DNA from: Gammaproteobacteria bacterium | GTDB lineage: Bacteria; Pseudomonadota; Gammaproteobacteria; GCA-001735895 | Direction of reading: 5' to 3' | Assembly (NCBI GenBank): GCA_029862005.1 | Contig: JAOTYD010000005.1 | Span: 62,001-126,000 of the forward strand | DNA length: 64,000 nucleotides | Program-made: the position numbers and the translations under genes | Shown: piece after piece, positions 1 to 8,755 of the stretch | Layout: every line of letters starts with the position of its first letter | Position numbering within the stretch: position 1 is the first letter of the stretch | Notes under the pieces: generated by a model | The model's database searches: none | The model's input: the letters and a program-made list of their open reading frames with translations, nothing else | What the model was told of the DNA's origin: nothing

Positions 1-358
1 CGGGACTGAGGCGATGAATCTCGTCGATAAACAGCACGTCATGCGGTTCGAGATTGGTTAGAATCGCGGCAAGATCACCAGCCTTCTCCAGCACCGGTCC
101 TGACGTCTGGCGCAAATTCACCTGCATTTCGTTGGCGATAATATGCGAGAGGGTGGTTTTACCCAGGCCCGGTGGGCCGAATACCAGTACATGATCAAGC
201 GCCTCGCTGCGTTTTATCGCGGCCTGAACAAAAATACTCATCTGTTCGCGAACTTCATCCTGGCCGACGTAATCACTGAGTAGCCTGGGTCGCAGCGCAC
301 GATCCAGCGATAACTCCTCTGCGATCGCTTCCGGGTCGATCAATCGATCTTCGTTCAT
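1..358 (-). CDS. ruvB: RuvB, Holliday junction branch-migration ATPase (partial, N-terminal 119 codons)
   Basis: Only the N-terminal part is present; the gene runs off the left edge. RuvB is the AAA+ motor that, loaded by RuvA, pulls DNA through Holliday junctions. The fragment begins [11 protein letters not shown], continues with [15 protein letters not shown], carries a Walker [11 protein letters not shown] at residues 61-70 and reaches the Walker [11 protein letters not shown] at the cut end. The ATG at 358 overlaps the ruvA stop as ATGA, so ruvA and ruvB are translationally coupled. It is the last visible gene of a yebC-ruvC-ruvA-ruvB operon. The call is near certain. Confidence 0.97.
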   Translation of the reverse strand, partial: MNEDRLIDPEAIAEELSLDRALRPRLLSDYVGQDEVREQMSIFVQAAIKRSEALDHVLVFGPPGLGKTTLSHIIANEMQVNLRQTSGPVLEKAGDLAAILTNLEPHDVLFIDEIHRLSP

Positions 359-957
359 GCCTTAACCGACGTTTGCAACGCCTTTTTGATCAATTCCGAG
401 GCGCTCGCTTGCGTTCCGTCCTGCTGCTGTACCCGACCGATCATCTTTTCTGCATCGGCCGGCCTGTAACCCAGTGCCTGCAGGGCTTCGATGGCCTCGC
501 CCATGATCGAATGCCCGCCAGATGAAACCTCGGAAGCAGGCGAATCGCCCGCCAGGACCTCGACCTTGTCCCGCATTTCAATGATCAGTCGCTCGGCCGT
601 TTTTTTACCAACTCCCGGCAATCTTGTCAGCATCGCGACGTCGTTATTCAAAATGCAGAGCCCGAACTGCTGACCATCGATTCCGGACAGAATCGTCAGT
701 GCCATTTTCGGGCCAACGCCATTAATCCGTATCAGCTGTCGGAACAGTTTGCGTTCCTGCTCGTCTTTGAACCCAACCAGACTGTGGGAATCGTCCTTAA
801 CCAGCAAATGCGTCCAGATTGATATCCGATCGCCGACTTCGGGTAGCCGGTAAAATGTCGTCATCGACACATCGGCTTCGTAACCCACTCCGTTGCAGTC
901 GATCAATATTTGCGGAGCACGCTTGGCGGCCAGTATACCCGTCAATCGACTGATCAT
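355..957 (-). CDS. ruvA: RuvA, Holliday junction-binding subunit
   Basis: RuvA binds four-way junctions as a tetramer and recruits RuvB rings. At 200 aa it has the usual length. The N-terminal OB-fold domain ([21 protein letters not shown]) is followed by two helix-hairpin-helix motifs, [13 protein letters not shown] (about 78-90) and [13 protein letters not shown] (about 113-125). The C-terminal domain III (about 152-200) contacts RuvB. It overlaps ruvC upstream (start at 957 against the ruvC stop at 954) and ruvB downstream by 4 bp each, consistent with one polycistronic mRNA. Nothing unusual is seen. Confidence 0.98.
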   Translation of the reverse strand: MISRLTGILAAKRAPQILIDCNGVGYEADVSMTTFYRLPEVGDRISIWTHLLVKDDSHSLVGFKDEQERKLFRQLIRINGVGPKMALTILSGIDGQQFGLCILNNDVAMLTRLPGVGKKTAERLIIEMRDKVEVLAGDSPASEVSSGGHSIMGEAIEALQALGYRPADAEKMIGRVQQQDGTQASASELIKKALQTSVKA

Positions 958-1478
958 CTTCGGCGACTTCTCCTGCGCTTAAGTAAACTGGCGTCGATAC
1001 CCGTTTTCTGACGCGTAGCATAAAATTGTGCATGACAGATAGCAATTGCCAGGCCGTCGGCCTCGTCAGCCTTCAACTGCAGACGAATGCCGAGCAAACG
1101 TTTCACCATGTGCTGCACCTGCTCCTTGTTGGCAGCACCCGAGCCGACAATAGCCTGCTTGATTTCTCGCGGGGCATATTCGGCAATTTCAAGGCCGGCC
1201 CGGTAAGCGGCACAGATAGCGGCACCACGCGCCTGGCCAAGCTTCAATGCGGAATCCGGGTTACGCGCCATGAAAACGTTTTCGATGCTCATCTGTTCTG
1301 GCCGGTGTATTTGAATCACATTTTCGATTTCATTAAAAATACAACCCAGGCGTTGTGGCAGGCTATCGCCGCTGACCCGGATATTGCCACTGTCGATATA
1401 CCTCAAGCGATTAGCCTGATTCTCGACGAGACCAAAACCGGTAGTACGTGATCCAGGGTCAATGCCCAGGATAATCAT
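954..1478 (-). CDS. ruvC: RuvC, Holliday junction resolvase
   Basis: RuvC is the dimeric endonuclease that nicks Holliday junctions symmetrically. The 174-aa product keeps the four catalytic acidic residues of the RNase H-like fold at the positions known for E. coli RuvC: D7 (in MIILGIDPGSR), E66 (SIENVF), D138 and D141 (KADEADGLA). The C-terminus is a basic RRRSRRR tail. Its ATG at 1478 shares a base with the yebC TAA (TAATG), so the two genes are coupled, and it overlaps ruvA by 4 bp. It should be active. Confidence 0.98.
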   Translation of the reverse strand: MIILGIDPGSRTTGFGLVENQANRLRYIDSGNIRVSGDSLPQRLGCIFNEIENVIQIHRPEQMSIENVFMARNPDSALKLGQARGAAICAAYRAGLEIAEYAPREIKQAIVGSGAANKEQVQHMVKRLLGIRLQLKADEADGLAIAICHAQFYATRQKTGIDASLLKRRRSRRR

Positions 1479-2224
1479 TAAGCCTGGGCCTCGTACGCTT
1501 CCTCTGGAATTTCAGCGTTGTAATAAACATCCTGCACGTCATCCGAGCTTTCCAGCAGGTCGACCAGGCGCAGCACCTTCTGGGCGTCCTCTAGATTCAG
1601 CTCGGCATTGGTGAACGCGCGCATCGTCAGGTCCGAATCGCCCGGTTCAAGCCCAGCATCCGTCATTGACTGCTTCACGGTCACGTAATCTTCAGCCGCG
1701 GTGAGCACTTCGATACTACCATCATCGGCAACTATGACATCGTCTGCGCCCGCTTCCAGCGCGGCCTCCATGACACTGTCTTCGTCATGCTCGGGTGAAT
1801 AGAGCAGCACGCCCACATTATCGAACAGGTAAGCCACCGAACCGCTCTGCCCGAGATTTCCACCCGCCTTGGTAAAGGCATGACGGACCTCGGCAACCGT
1901 ACGATTTCGATTATCGGACAGGCAATCGACGATCACCGCCACACCTGCTGGGCCGTATCCCTCGTAACGAATTTCCTCGTAATCGGAACCATCGAGTTCG
2001 CCGGCACCACGCTTTACCGCGCGTTCGATGGCATCCTTGGGAACCGATTGGGACTTGGCCTTGTCGACCGCGGTGCGTAACGACGCATTGGCATCGAGAT
2101 CTGATCCACCTGCCTTGGCGGCAACGACAATTTCCTTGATCAAACGGGTAAACAGCTTGCCGCGCTTGGCATCCTGCGCTTTCTTACGGTGCTGAATGTT
2201 TGCCCATTTGCTGTGACCCGCCAC
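1478..2224 (-). CDS. yebC: YebC/TACO1 family protein
   Basis: YebC-family proteins bind ribosomes or act as regulators; recent work connects them with relief of ribosome stalling, and older work describes DNA binding. The 248-aa sequence starts MAGHSKWANIQHRKKAQD, the family signature, and continues with NIERAxKRG-like and LSDNRNRTVAEVRHAF segments typical of full-length YebC. The start is GTG at 2224, preceded by a GAGG-like ribosome binding site. It lies directly upstream of ruvC with a 1-bp overlap, the standard gammaproteobacterial arrangement. The ruv functional link is contextual only. Confidence 0.96.
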   Translation of the reverse strand: MAGHSKWANIQHRKKAQDAKRGKLFTRLIKEIVVAAKAGGSDLDANASLRTAVDKAKSQSVPKDAIERAVKRGAGELDGSDYEEIRYEGYGPAGVAVIVDCLSDNRNRTVAEVRHAFTKAGGNLGQSGSVAYLFDNVGVLLYSPEHDEDSVMEAALEAGADDVIVADDGSIEVLTAAEDYVTVKQSMTDAGLEPGDSDLTMRAFTNAELNLEDAQKVLRLVDLLESSDDVQDVYYNAEIPEEAYEAQA

Positions 2225-2276
2225 TGTTTCAACCTCGGTGAAAATGGCGCTATGTTATCACTATTTTGGCGAAGCT

Positions 2277-2936
2277 TTACCAGCCAGGGGGGAGTTTCTT
2301 CTCGATTGTGATATGTTTACCTTCTATCGAGATGTAACCACCGGTTTTCAGTTCTTTGAGGATGCGATGCACCATTTCGCGGGTGGCACCAACCCGGCTG
2401 GCGATGTCTTGCTGGGTCAGTTTTTCGGTGACCAGCTTTTCACCCACTTCGTCGGCGTGCTTGTAAAGCACCCGGACCACGCGGTTGTAAACGTCCTCGA
2501 GCGCAAGGCTACTGACTTCTTCGGTCAGATCCTGGATCCGATGGATCAGTAAATCAATAATCTGCATGCTCACGGTGGGCTTTTTCAGCAGTGTATCCAT
2601 GAAAATCTGGCGCGAGATAATGCCGAAGGTAGAGTCCTCGGTGGTGATGATACTGGCCTGTCGCGGGATTCCTCCCAGGGGTGCCAGTTCCCCGAAAGCC
2701 TCGCGTTCGCCCAGTGTATTGATGATGATTTCCTTACCCTTGTCATTGTGCAGGAACACGTCAACCTTGCCCTGCAGGATGACATAAAACGAATCGGTTT
2801 CGTCACCCTGGCTGACAATCACGGTATTCTTCGGAAACTGGCGAATAACGGTTTGCGAAGCGACACTTTCAATGTCTTCCTCGCTCATACCTCGAAACAG
2901 CGTAATTTCTTCGAGTGTTTCGTTTAGGGTTGCCAT
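2277..2936 (-). CDS. CRP/FNR-family transcriptional regulator without cysteines
   Basis: The 219-aa protein has an N-terminal cyclic-nucleotide-binding-like beta-roll (about 10-125, with GELAPLGGIPRQAS in the phosphate-binding-cassette position), a dimerisation helix (about 125-155) and a winged helix-turn-helix (LTQQDIASRVGATREMVHRI, 173-192). There is no cysteine anywhere, so an FNR-type iron-sulfur sensor is excluded. The cassette retains GE...R.A, so a cyclic nucleotide ligand is possible but not proven. It follows gpmI and precedes yebC on the same strand, with 70 and 52 bp gaps. Target genes cannot be read from the sequence. Confidence 0.9.
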   Translation of the reverse strand: MATLNETLEEITLFRGMSEEDIESVASQTVIRQFPKNTVIVSQGDETDSFYVILQGKVDVFLHNDKGKEIIINTLGEREAFGELAPLGGIPRQASIITTEDSTFGIISRQIFMDTLLKKPTVSMQIIDLLIHRIQDLTEEVSSLALEDVYNRVVRVLYKHADEVGEKLVTEKLTQQDIASRVGATREMVHRILKELKTGGYISIEGKHITIEKKLPPGW

Positions 2937-2971
2937 AATTATTATTTAATCGCGCACTGGTTGGGCGACAA

Positions 2972-2999
2972 TCATTACTAAATTTTCGTTGCTAATCAA
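2972..2999 (-). promoter_or_regulatory. Candidate sigma70 promoter for the CRP/FNR regulator
   Basis: On the minus strand TTGATT (2994-2999) and TAATGA (2972-2977) are separated by 16 bp and sit 36 bp upstream of the regulator's ATG, in the AT-rich gap after gpmI. The match to -35/-10 consensus is fair only. It would allow transcription independent of gpmI. Confidence 0.4.
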
Positions 3000-3006
3000 G
3001 GTTATT

Positions 3007-4548
3007 CTACAGGTTGTCGCTGATGACGGACCGACCAGTCATCGCCGGGGGCTGTGGAATACCCATTAACTGCAGTACGGTCGGGGCGATTGCCGAAAGA
3101 TCGCCGCCCGGGAGCAGCGCCTGCACATCGTGGTCAATGACCAGGCAAGGCACCGGATGATTGGAGTGCTGGGTATGTGGTTTGCCTGAATCCGGGTCCA
3201 CCATTTCATCACAGTTGCCATGATCAGCAGTCAGTACGACAGCGTAATTACTCGCAATCGCGGCCTCGAGCACACGGCCCACTTCACGATCCAGGGCCTC
3301 AACGGCCTTGATGATGGCCTCGCGGACCGCCGTATGTCCTACCATGTCACCGTTGGCAAAGTTGACCACGATAAAGTCGTAACCCTCGGTCTGCATCGCC
3401 TCGATTACGCTATCGGCCACTTCAGCCGCACTCATTTCGGGTTGCAGATCATAGGTGGCAACCCTCGGTGACGGGATTAAACTGCGCTCCTCGCCGGGAT
3501 AGGGCGCTTCGCGACCGCCGTTAAAGAAAAACGTGACATGCGCGTATTTTTCGGTTTCAGCACAATGCAGTTGCGTTAAACCCGCATCACTGATGACACT
3601 ACCCAGCGTGGTCTCGGGCCACATCGGTGTAAACGCGATCGGCGACTCTAGCCGTGAGTCGTAGTGCGTCATACAGGTAACCGTGATCGGGTGGTAGTTC
3701 TCGCCACGCTCAAACGCATCAAACTGCTCGAACGCGAAGGCTGCGCAGATCTGGCGTACGCGATCGTTGCGAAAATTAAAGAAAATCATTTCGTCATCGG
3801 CCTGCAGGGTTTGCATTCCAGGCAAATGCGCCGGTCGGATAAACTCGTCATTGTCACCCATATCATAGCTTTGCTGGATCGCGGCATGTGCCGACTCCGC
3901 GGCAATGCCATTGCCGTGCACGATGTTATTCCAGGCAAGTTCGACTCGATCCCAGCGTTGGTCGCGATCCATCGCGTAGTAACGCCCTGACACGGTACCG
4001 ATGTGGCCTCCGCAAGCCTGAAGTAATTCCTCGAGTTGGGGTAGGTAAGACAATGCTGCCTGGGGCGCGGTGTCGCGCCCGTCGGTAATCATGTGTACTT
4101 GCGGCACAACCTCGTGCTGGTGACATAAACGAATCAGCGCAGAAAGATGGTCGATATGGCTATGTACACCGCCATCCGAAACCAGGCCGACGAGATGCAG
4201 CGGTCTGTCGGCAGACTTTGAGGATCGCACCGCGCCCAGCAAGGCTGCATTTTCGTAAAAACTGCCGTCCTCGATCGCGTCATCAATGCGCACCAGGTCC
4301 TGCTTGACGATAGTGCCACTGCCAATGGTCATGTGGCCAACTTCCGAATTGCCCATCTGACCCTCGGGTAAGCCCACACCGCGTCCCGAAGCTTCCAGTT
4401 CAGTCATCGGATAGCTGGCAAAGTAATGATCGAAATTTGGCGTCATGGCCTGAATAATCGCATTATGAGCAGGATCCGGATTAATTCCGAAACCATCGAG
4501 GATGCACAACAGAGTTGGACGGCGCAGCGTCCCGGGCCTGGATGTCAT
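3007..4548 (-). CDS. gpmI: 2,3-bisphosphoglycerate-independent phosphoglycerate mutase
   Basis: GpmI interconverts 3- and 2-phosphoglycerate in glycolysis and gluconeogenesis using two manganese ions and a phosphoserine intermediate. At 513 aa it has the full family length. The N-terminus has the metal-binding PTLLCILDGFG, the nucleophile is Ser68 in QMGNSEVGHMTIGSG, and the C-terminal metal site reads VVLTADHGNCDEM. The ATG at 4548 gives an N-terminus MTSRPGTLRRP with a few residues before the alkaline-phosphatase-like core, normal for the family. It has its own good promoter candidate and no close upstream partner. Confidence 0.97.
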   Translation of the reverse strand: MTSRPGTLRRPTLLCILDGFGINPDPAHNAIIQAMTPNFDHYFASYPMTELEASGRGVGLPEGQMGNSEVGHMTIGSGTIVKQDLVRIDDAIEDGSFYENAALLGAVRSSKSADRPLHLVGLVSDGGVHSHIDHLSALIRLCHQHEVVPQVHMITDGRDTAPQAALSYLPQLEELLQACGGHIGTVSGRYYAMDRDQRWDRVELAWNNIVHGNGIAAESAHAAIQQSYDMGDNDEFIRPAHLPGMQTLQADDEMIFFNFRNDRVRQICAAFAFEQFDAFERGENYHPITVTCMTHYDSRLESPIAFTPMWPETTLGSVISDAGLTQLHCAETEKYAHVTFFFNGGREAPYPGEERSLIPSPRVATYDLQPEMSAAEVADSVIEAMQTEGYDFIVVNFANGDMVGHTAVREAIIKAVEALDREVGRVLEAAIASNYAVVLTADHGNCDEMVDPDSGKPHTQHSNHPVPCLVIDHDVQALLPGGDLSAIAPTVLQLMGIPQPPAMTGRSVISDNL

Positions 4549-4583
4549 TGAGATAATCGAAACTACGGTCTGGGTAGCAGTGA

Positions 4584-4612
4584 ATCATACCGTAAAACCC
4601 TATCCGGGTTAA
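4584..4612 (-). promoter_or_regulatory. Candidate sigma70 promoter for gpmI
   Basis: The minus strand carries TTAACC (4607-4612) and TATGAT (4584-4589) with an optimal 17-bp spacer, 35 bp before the gpmI start. Both hexamers match the consensus at four or five positions. Confidence 0.5.
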
Positions 4613-4646
4613 CAATCCTGCCATCAGATTTTTAAACCTTTATACC

Positions 4647-4913
4647 TTATACCTTGATATCGATGATTGTTCCAAGCGCCTGGCTGGAAGCCTCGAGCGA
4701 CCTGGCATTGGCGCGCACGGCACGCACGATTTCGCCCTGCTCGACCAGCGCACGATCACGTGAACCGGGGGCAAAAGCATCGCTGCTCTGTTGCTGGGCA
4801 ACCTGTGCAACATTTTGATCCAGCCGCTCAAGCTGCTCGCGAATACCCTCGACCGCGCTGCGGTTGGCATCGGGGATAGTAGTTTGAGGTCTGGCTGATT
4901 CCGTTATATTCAT
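4647..4913 (-). CDS. Small hypothetical protein with a flagellar-rod-like C-terminus
   Basis: I do not recognise the family. The 88-aa protein is hydrophilic, predicted helical and rich in Gln, Ala and Ser, with no signal peptide or membrane segment. Its end, SLEASSQALGTIIDIKV, resembles the D0 C-terminal helix of axial flagellar proteins (pattern LxxxxxxxGTLLDIxx), which suggests distant kinship with rod or hook proteins or with the small Pseudomonas-type proteins that share this ending. No flagellar gene is nearby. The ATG at 4913 is the only good start. It is flanked by gpmI and an unknown secreted protein on the same strand. Reality of the gene is likely, function unknown. Confidence 0.6.
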   Translation of the reverse strand: MNITESARPQTTIPDANRSAVEGIREQLERLDQNVAQVAQQQSSDAFAPGSRDRALVEQGEIVRAVRANARSLEASSQALGTIIDIKV

Positions 4914-5022
4914 AATCGCGCTATCCGCTGATAAACAGGATAAGTCTAGCTAAATTGCCTGTTTTCGCCCGGATAACGCCGGGACCAGGGACTAACGGAG
5001 TAAATACCGCGATAAACGGTAG

Positions 5023-5562
5023 CTAGTAAATCGAAAATGATTCAGCTTCCGCCGTTAACTGTCTTTTGTAGTTGGCCCTTTCAGCAAGCAAGGCCGACAT
5101 GCTAACGGGATTGATGTAGCTGAGCCGGGTCTTGTTGTGTTGCCAGTCACTGCTGAGTTCGATTTCGATTCCATCGCGTTGCCAGCGATACTTGCGGTCC
5201 GAAATAAATCTTCCGGCTTGCGTTTTGGCGGCACCATATTTGGCAGTTAATTTGGATAGTATCGGTGCTGGATTCAGACTTTCGAACTCGTATTCGGCAA
5301 AGGCGAAACGTTGATCCTGCTTGACAAAACCCAGATAAAGCCGGGTTGATCCCGCTAACGCGCTCGAACTGTCATAAACGTCAAACCAGTTGTCCTTGCC
5401 GCCTTCCCGTATCAATCGCGCGCCGGCAGTTTTTACCGCGATGCGCAATTCGGTGCTGTTGGTGGATTTAAGATTAACACCGAACAGCTCCAGCGCGACC
5501 ACGGGCCGAATCGAGCCGCCGATCAGGCCAATCAGGAACACTATCTTGAAAACAGCTTGCAT
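5023..5562 (-). CDS. Secreted protein of unknown function
   Basis: I do not recognise this 179-aa product. The N-terminus (MQAVFKIVFLIGLIGGSIRPVVA) is a signal peptide with a likely cleavage after VVA, leaving a periplasmic protein starting LELFGVNLKS. The mature part alternates short beta-type segments (GSTRLYLGFV, RFAFAEYEFE) with a conserved-looking KLTAKYGAAK and RKYRWQRDGIEIEL, as in small periplasmic beta-sandwich proteins. Similar unnamed proteins occur in gammaproteobacteria, but no function is known to me. It stands alone between the 88-aa gene and tatC on the same strand; a gene on this strand and codon use like the neighbours support that it is real. Confidence 0.7.
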   Translation of the reverse strand: MQAVFKIVFLIGLIGGSIRPVVALELFGVNLKSTNSTELRIAVKTAGARLIREGGKDNWFDVYDSSSALAGSTRLYLGFVKQDQRFAFAEYEFESLNPAPILSKLTAKYGAAKTQAGRFISDRKYRWQRDGIEIELSSDWQHNKTRLSYINPVSMSALLAERANYKRQLTAEAESFSIY

Positions 5563-5684
5563 ACCCGATGTTATCGGGCAGATTCAGAATTTATTAAATG
5601 GGGAATGACGTAACCGTGGCCCGAGACGTCAACCGCTGAGAGACCTGTGTTATCGAGGTCAATCTCCGGTTTGGCTGACCCGCA

Positions 5685-6569
5685 TCAGGTTTTGTCAATC
5701 CGGGCCTCGTCGGCTTCGGCCTGTTCGAGTTCCGCTTCCATCTCTTCATCGGTCAAAGGCTGGTGGTCCGGAACGACGCCGTTTTCGCTCTCCGAACCCT
5801 CGTCGTCGTCTTCATATTCCTCGTCGAACAAGCGATCCTTGAAAATTATCTTCGATGCAATCAATCCCCCTTCGAACAATAACCAGACAGGCAGCGCCAA
5901 CAGCACTTGTGAAATCACGTCTGGCGGGGTTAACAGCATGCCGAGAATAAATGCGCCGACGATTATAAACGGACGCTTTTCAGCCAGCTTCTTGGGAGTC
6001 GTAAAACCGATAGCGACAAGGATTATGGTTGCAATCGGCACCTCGAAGGCAAGCCCGAAGCCAAAGAACAGCGCTAACACGAAATCCAGGTAGCGCCCTA
6101 TATCGGTCGATATATTGACCATCTCGGGACCAACGCTGGTAAAAAACGCGAATACCAGTGGAAAAACGACGAAATAGGCAAACGACACGCCGGCGTAAAA
6201 CAGCAGAATGCTCGACACCAGCAGCGGCATGGCAATGCGTTTTTCATTGGCGTAGAGCCCGGGCGCCACAAATGCCCAGCACTGGTAGAGAATAACCGGC
6301 ATCGCCAGGAATACCGACAGCATTAATACCAGCTTGAACGGTGTCAGGAAAGGCGAGGCAACATCAATCGCGATCATGTTGGCACCTTCCGGCAAATGAC
6401 GCGTCAAGGGCTCCGCCAGGTAAACATAGATGTCATTAGCCCAGTAGAAAAGACCCAGGAAGATCACGAGTATTGCGACCACCATGCGTACCACGCGATC
6501 ACGCAACTCGACCAGATGCGACATCAGGCTGCCGCTTGCGCTGGGTTCCGGGTTATCTTCTTCGGTCAC
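5685..6569 (-). CDS. tatC: TatC, twin-arginine translocase receptor subunit
   Basis: TatC is the polytopic inner-membrane protein that, with TatB, recognises twin-arginine signal peptides of folded proteins. The 294-aa product shows [12 protein letters not shown] near the N-terminus, the cytoplasmic signature, followed by six hydrophobic segments and [16 protein letters not shown]. An acidic cytoplasmic tail ([15 protein letters not shown]) extends beyond the usual length of about 250 aa. The start is GTG at 6569, overlapping the tatB stop (GTGA), so tatB and tatC are coupled. The long acidic tail is unusual but still of unknown relevance. Confidence 0.97.
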   Translation of the reverse strand: MTEEDNPEPSASGSLMSHLVELRDRVVRMVVAILVIFLGLFYWANDIYVYLAEPLTRHLPEGANMIAIDVASPFLTPFKLVLMLSVFLAMPVILYQCWAFVAPGLYANEKRIAMPLLVSSILLFYAGVSFAYFVVFPLVFAFFTSVGPEMVNISTDIGRYLDFVLALFFGFGLAFEVPIATIILVAIGFTTPKKLAEKRPFIIVGAFILGMLLTPPDVISQVLLALPVWLLFEGGLIASKIIFKDRLFDEEYEDDDEGSESENGVVPDHQPLTDEEMEAELEQAEADEARIDKT

Positions 6570-6985
6570 GATTTAGCTTTACCGCCCCGATCAGTCGAAA
6601 CTGGCTCCGCTACGGCACTTGGATCAGGTTTATCAATTTCGGGAGCACTGCCTTGCTCGTCGCTGGCACCGATTTCATCAAGATCTTGCACCAGTGATTC
6701 ACCGGCATCGCTGACCGCGTTGACTTCCTTTTCGAAGGCCTTACCGGCGACATTCATGGAATCCTTTATGGTATCCAGTTCGCGCTGCTGGTCGGCGAGA
6801 ATCTGGCGTAGTTCATCGGCGCGCAATTCCTGTTCGACATCTGCCTTGACACTGGTCATGAATCGCTTCAAGCGGCCGAAATATTTTCCCGCGGTACGCG
6901 CCACTCCCGGTAAACGTTCGGGACCAATGACGATAAGCGCGACGATACCGATCAGCATCATCTCGGTGAAGCCCATGTCAAACAT
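6566..6985 (-). CDS. tatB: TatB, twin-arginine translocase subunit
   Basis: TatB pairs with TatC in the receptor complex. The 139-aa protein begins with the family membrane anchor [20 protein letters not shown] and the hinge GPERLP, then an amphipathic helix ([16 protein letters not shown]) and a variable acidic cytoplasmic tail. The GPERLP motif distinguishes it from TatA, which has FG at the hinge. It lies 52 bp downstream of tatA and overlaps tatC by 4 bp. Length and order are normal. Confidence 0.96.
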   Translation of the reverse strand: MFDMGFTEMMLIGIVALIVIGPERLPGVARTAGKYFGRLKRFMTSVKADVEQELRADELRQILADQQRELDTIKDSMNVAGKAFEKEVNAVSDAGESLVQDLDEIGASDEQGSAPEIDKPDPSAVAEPVSTDRGGKAKS

Positions 6986-7037
6986 ATTATTTTTTATCCG
7001 AAACTCGGCCAGGAAGAAATCCGTTCAACCGTCTGGT

Positions 7038-7256
7038 TTAAACCTTGTCTTCTTCTTTCACCTTACCTTCGATAATCTGGCTCTCGGATTCCGCCTCGTC
7101 CTTACCGGCTTCCTCTTCTTTAACCGATTTCTTGAAACTCCTGATTGCGCCACCCAGATCTCCGCCAACGTTGCGCAGTTTCTTGGTGCCAAACAACAGG
7201 ATCACAATCGCCAGGATTAATAACAGCGACCAGATACTAATTCCACCAAATCCCAT
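7038..7256 (-). CDS. tatA: TatA, twin-arginine translocase pore subunit
   Basis: TatA oligomerises to form the transport conduit of the Tat system. The 72-aa product has [20 protein letters not shown] as membrane helix, the FG hinge (LLFGTKKL) and an amphipathic helix ([18 protein letters not shown]), then a charged tail. The ATG at 7256 has a GAGGTG ribosome binding site just upstream. It begins 8 bp after hisE ends, so tatABC appears to be read through from the histidine operon, an arrangement common in gamma- and betaproteobacteria. Confidence 0.96.
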   Translation of the reverse strand: MGFGGISIWSLLLILAIVILLFGTKKLRNVGGDLGGAIRSFKKSVKEEEAGKDEAESESQIIEGKVKEEDKV

Positions 7257-7264
7257 CTTTCACC

Positions 7265-7591
7265 TCATTTACTTTGTTCGCGTGCGGCTTTTTCATCGAT
7301 TCCCGAGACACCAAAGCGACGCTCCAGTTCTTCGAGTACCAGTCTTGCATCCAGATTCTGTTGTGCCAGCATCACCATGCAGTGGAACCAAAGGTCCGCG
7401 GTTTCATGAACAATTTGCTGTTCATTGCCTGATTTCGCGGCAATGATTGTTTCAGCCGACTCTTCACCAATTTTTTTCAGTATGGAATCGAGACCTTGAT
7501 GATACAAACCCGCCACGTAGGACGATTTAGGATCAGCGTCTTTTCTCGATGCCAGTACTGCCATCAGGCGCAGGAGTATATCATCACTCAT
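7265..7591 (-). CDS. hisE: Phosphoribosyl-ATP pyrophosphohydrolase
   Basis: HisE hydrolyses phosphoribosyl-ATP to phosphoribosyl-AMP, the second step of histidine biosynthesis. The 108-aa monofunctional enzyme carries [31 protein letters not shown] and the [13 protein letters not shown] helix with acidic metal ligands. It is separate from hisI, as in many beta- and gammaproteobacteria, instead of fused as in E. coli. Its ATG overlaps the hisI stop by 4 bp. It is the last his gene before tatA. Confidence 0.96.
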   Translation of the reverse strand: MSDDILLRLMAVLASRKDADPKSSYVAGLYHQGLDSILKKIGEESAETIIAAKSGNEQQIVHETADLWFHCMVMLAQQNLDARLVLEELERRFGVSGIDEKAAREQSK

Positions 7592-7971
7592 CGATAAATC
7601 TCGTCGGGATTTTTGATAATTTCTTCATCGATTTCCCATTCTCCATCCTTTAAAACACGAAAGAAACAGCGCCTCCGGCCCGTATGACAGGCGATTCCGC
7701 CGATCTGTTCGACCTGCAGTAACACCACATCGGCGTCGCAGTCGACACGAATTTCCCGCAACTGCTGGACGTGACCCGACGATTCACCCTTAAACCAGAG
7801 CTTTTGGCGAGACCTGGACCAGTATACTGCACGACCCTGTTCGCTGCTCAGTTGCAGGGCTTCGCGATTCATCCAGGCCATCATTAATACTTCACCCGAC
7901 TGGTAATCCTGTGCAATCGCCGGTACCAGGCCATCACTATTCCACTTAAGCTGTTCAAGCCAGTCAGTCAT
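7588..7971 (-). CDS. hisI: Phosphoribosyl-AMP cyclohydrolase
   Basis: HisI opens the adenine ring of phosphoribosyl-AMP, the third step of histidine synthesis, using zinc. I place the start at the ATG at 7971 ([10 protein letters not shown]) because the family begins there and this start overlaps the hisF stop by 8 bp; an open frame extends further upstream but only inside hisF. The 127-aa product has [21 protein letters not shown], the zinc-site DCDADVVLL and [10 protein letters not shown]. It is a stand-alone enzyme overlapping hisE by 4 bp. Confidence 0.96.
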   Translation of the reverse strand: MTDWLEQLKWNSDGLVPAIAQDYQSGEVLMMAWMNREALQLSSEQGRAVYWSRSRQKLWFKGESSGHVQQLREIRVDCDADVVLLQVEQIGGIACHTGRRRCFFRVLKDGEWEIDEEIIKNPDEIYR

Positions 7972-8740
7972 CACGCACCTCGATTCCCCGGTCACGCATA
8001 AACGCCTTGGCTTCGCTGATACGGTACTCGCCAAAATGGAAAATACTCGCCGCGAGCACCGCATCGGCTTTACCCACGAGAATACCGTCCGCCAGGTGCT
8101 GTAAATTGCCGACGCCGCCCGATGCAATTACCGGAACCCGCACCGCTTCCGAGACTTGCCGATTAAGCTCGTTATCAAAACCGGCCCTGGTACCGTCACG
8201 ATCCATGCTGGTCAAAAGAATTTCACCGGCACCGTACGCATCCATTTTTTGCACCCATTCGAGTACATCGATACCCGTCGGCTTGCGGCCACCGTGTGTG
8301 AATATTTCCCAGCGATCAGCCTCGTCGTCCGCGTTTACCCGCTTTGCATCAACCGCAACCACGATACACTGGGAACCGAACTTGTCCGCCGCATTGGCAA
8401 CAAATTCGGGATTGAATACTGCCGCGGTATTAATACTGACCTTATCGGCTCCGACATTAAGCATGCGCCTGATATCGGCTAACTCACGAATCCCGCCGCC
8501 CACCGTTAACGGAATGAACACCTCGCGCGCCACGTCCTCGACCACGTGCACCATGGTCTCACGATCGTCAGAACTTGCGGTAATATCGAGAAAAGTCAGC
8601 TCGTCAGCACCCTCGAGGTTATAGCGTCGAGCGTTTTCAACCGGATCTCCGGCATCGCGTATTTCGACGAATCTGATTCCCTTGACGACACGGCCATTGT
8701 CGACGTCAAGACAGGGGATGATACGTTTTGCTAGCGACAT
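7964..8740 (-). CDS. hisF: Imidazole glycerol phosphate synthase, cyclase subunit
   Basis: HisF uses ammonia delivered by HisH to convert PRFAR into imidazole glycerol phosphate and AICAR. The 258-aa (beta/alpha)8 barrel starts [20 protein letters not shown]; the catalytic acids correspond to D12 and D131 (VVAVDAK). Phosphate-binding loops PLTVGGGI and [10 protein letters not shown] are intact. It lies 15 bp after hisA and overlaps hisI by 8 bp in the histidine operon. Confidence 0.98.
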   Translation of the reverse strand: MSLAKRIIPCLDVDNGRVVKGIRFVEIRDAGDPVENARRYNLEGADELTFLDITASSDDRETMVHVVEDVAREVFIPLTVGGGIRELADIRRMLNVGADKVSINTAAVFNPEFVANAADKFGSQCIVVAVDAKRVNADDEADRWEIFTHGGRKPTGIDVLEWVQKMDAYGAGEILLTSMDRDGTRAGFDNELNRQVSEAVRVPVIASGGVGNLQHLADGILVGKADAVLAASIFHFGEYRISEAKAFMRDRGIEVRDD

Positions 8741-8755
8741 TGAAACGGGATCAGG

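Noticed and set aside
2277-2936. FNR identity for the CRP/FNR-type regulator
   Set aside because: The protein contains no cysteine, so the FNR iron-sulfur cluster cannot form.
6396-7220. 274-codon plus-strand frame opposite tatC, tatB and tatA
   Set aside because: It crosses three genes with clear family signatures and has no ribosome binding site.
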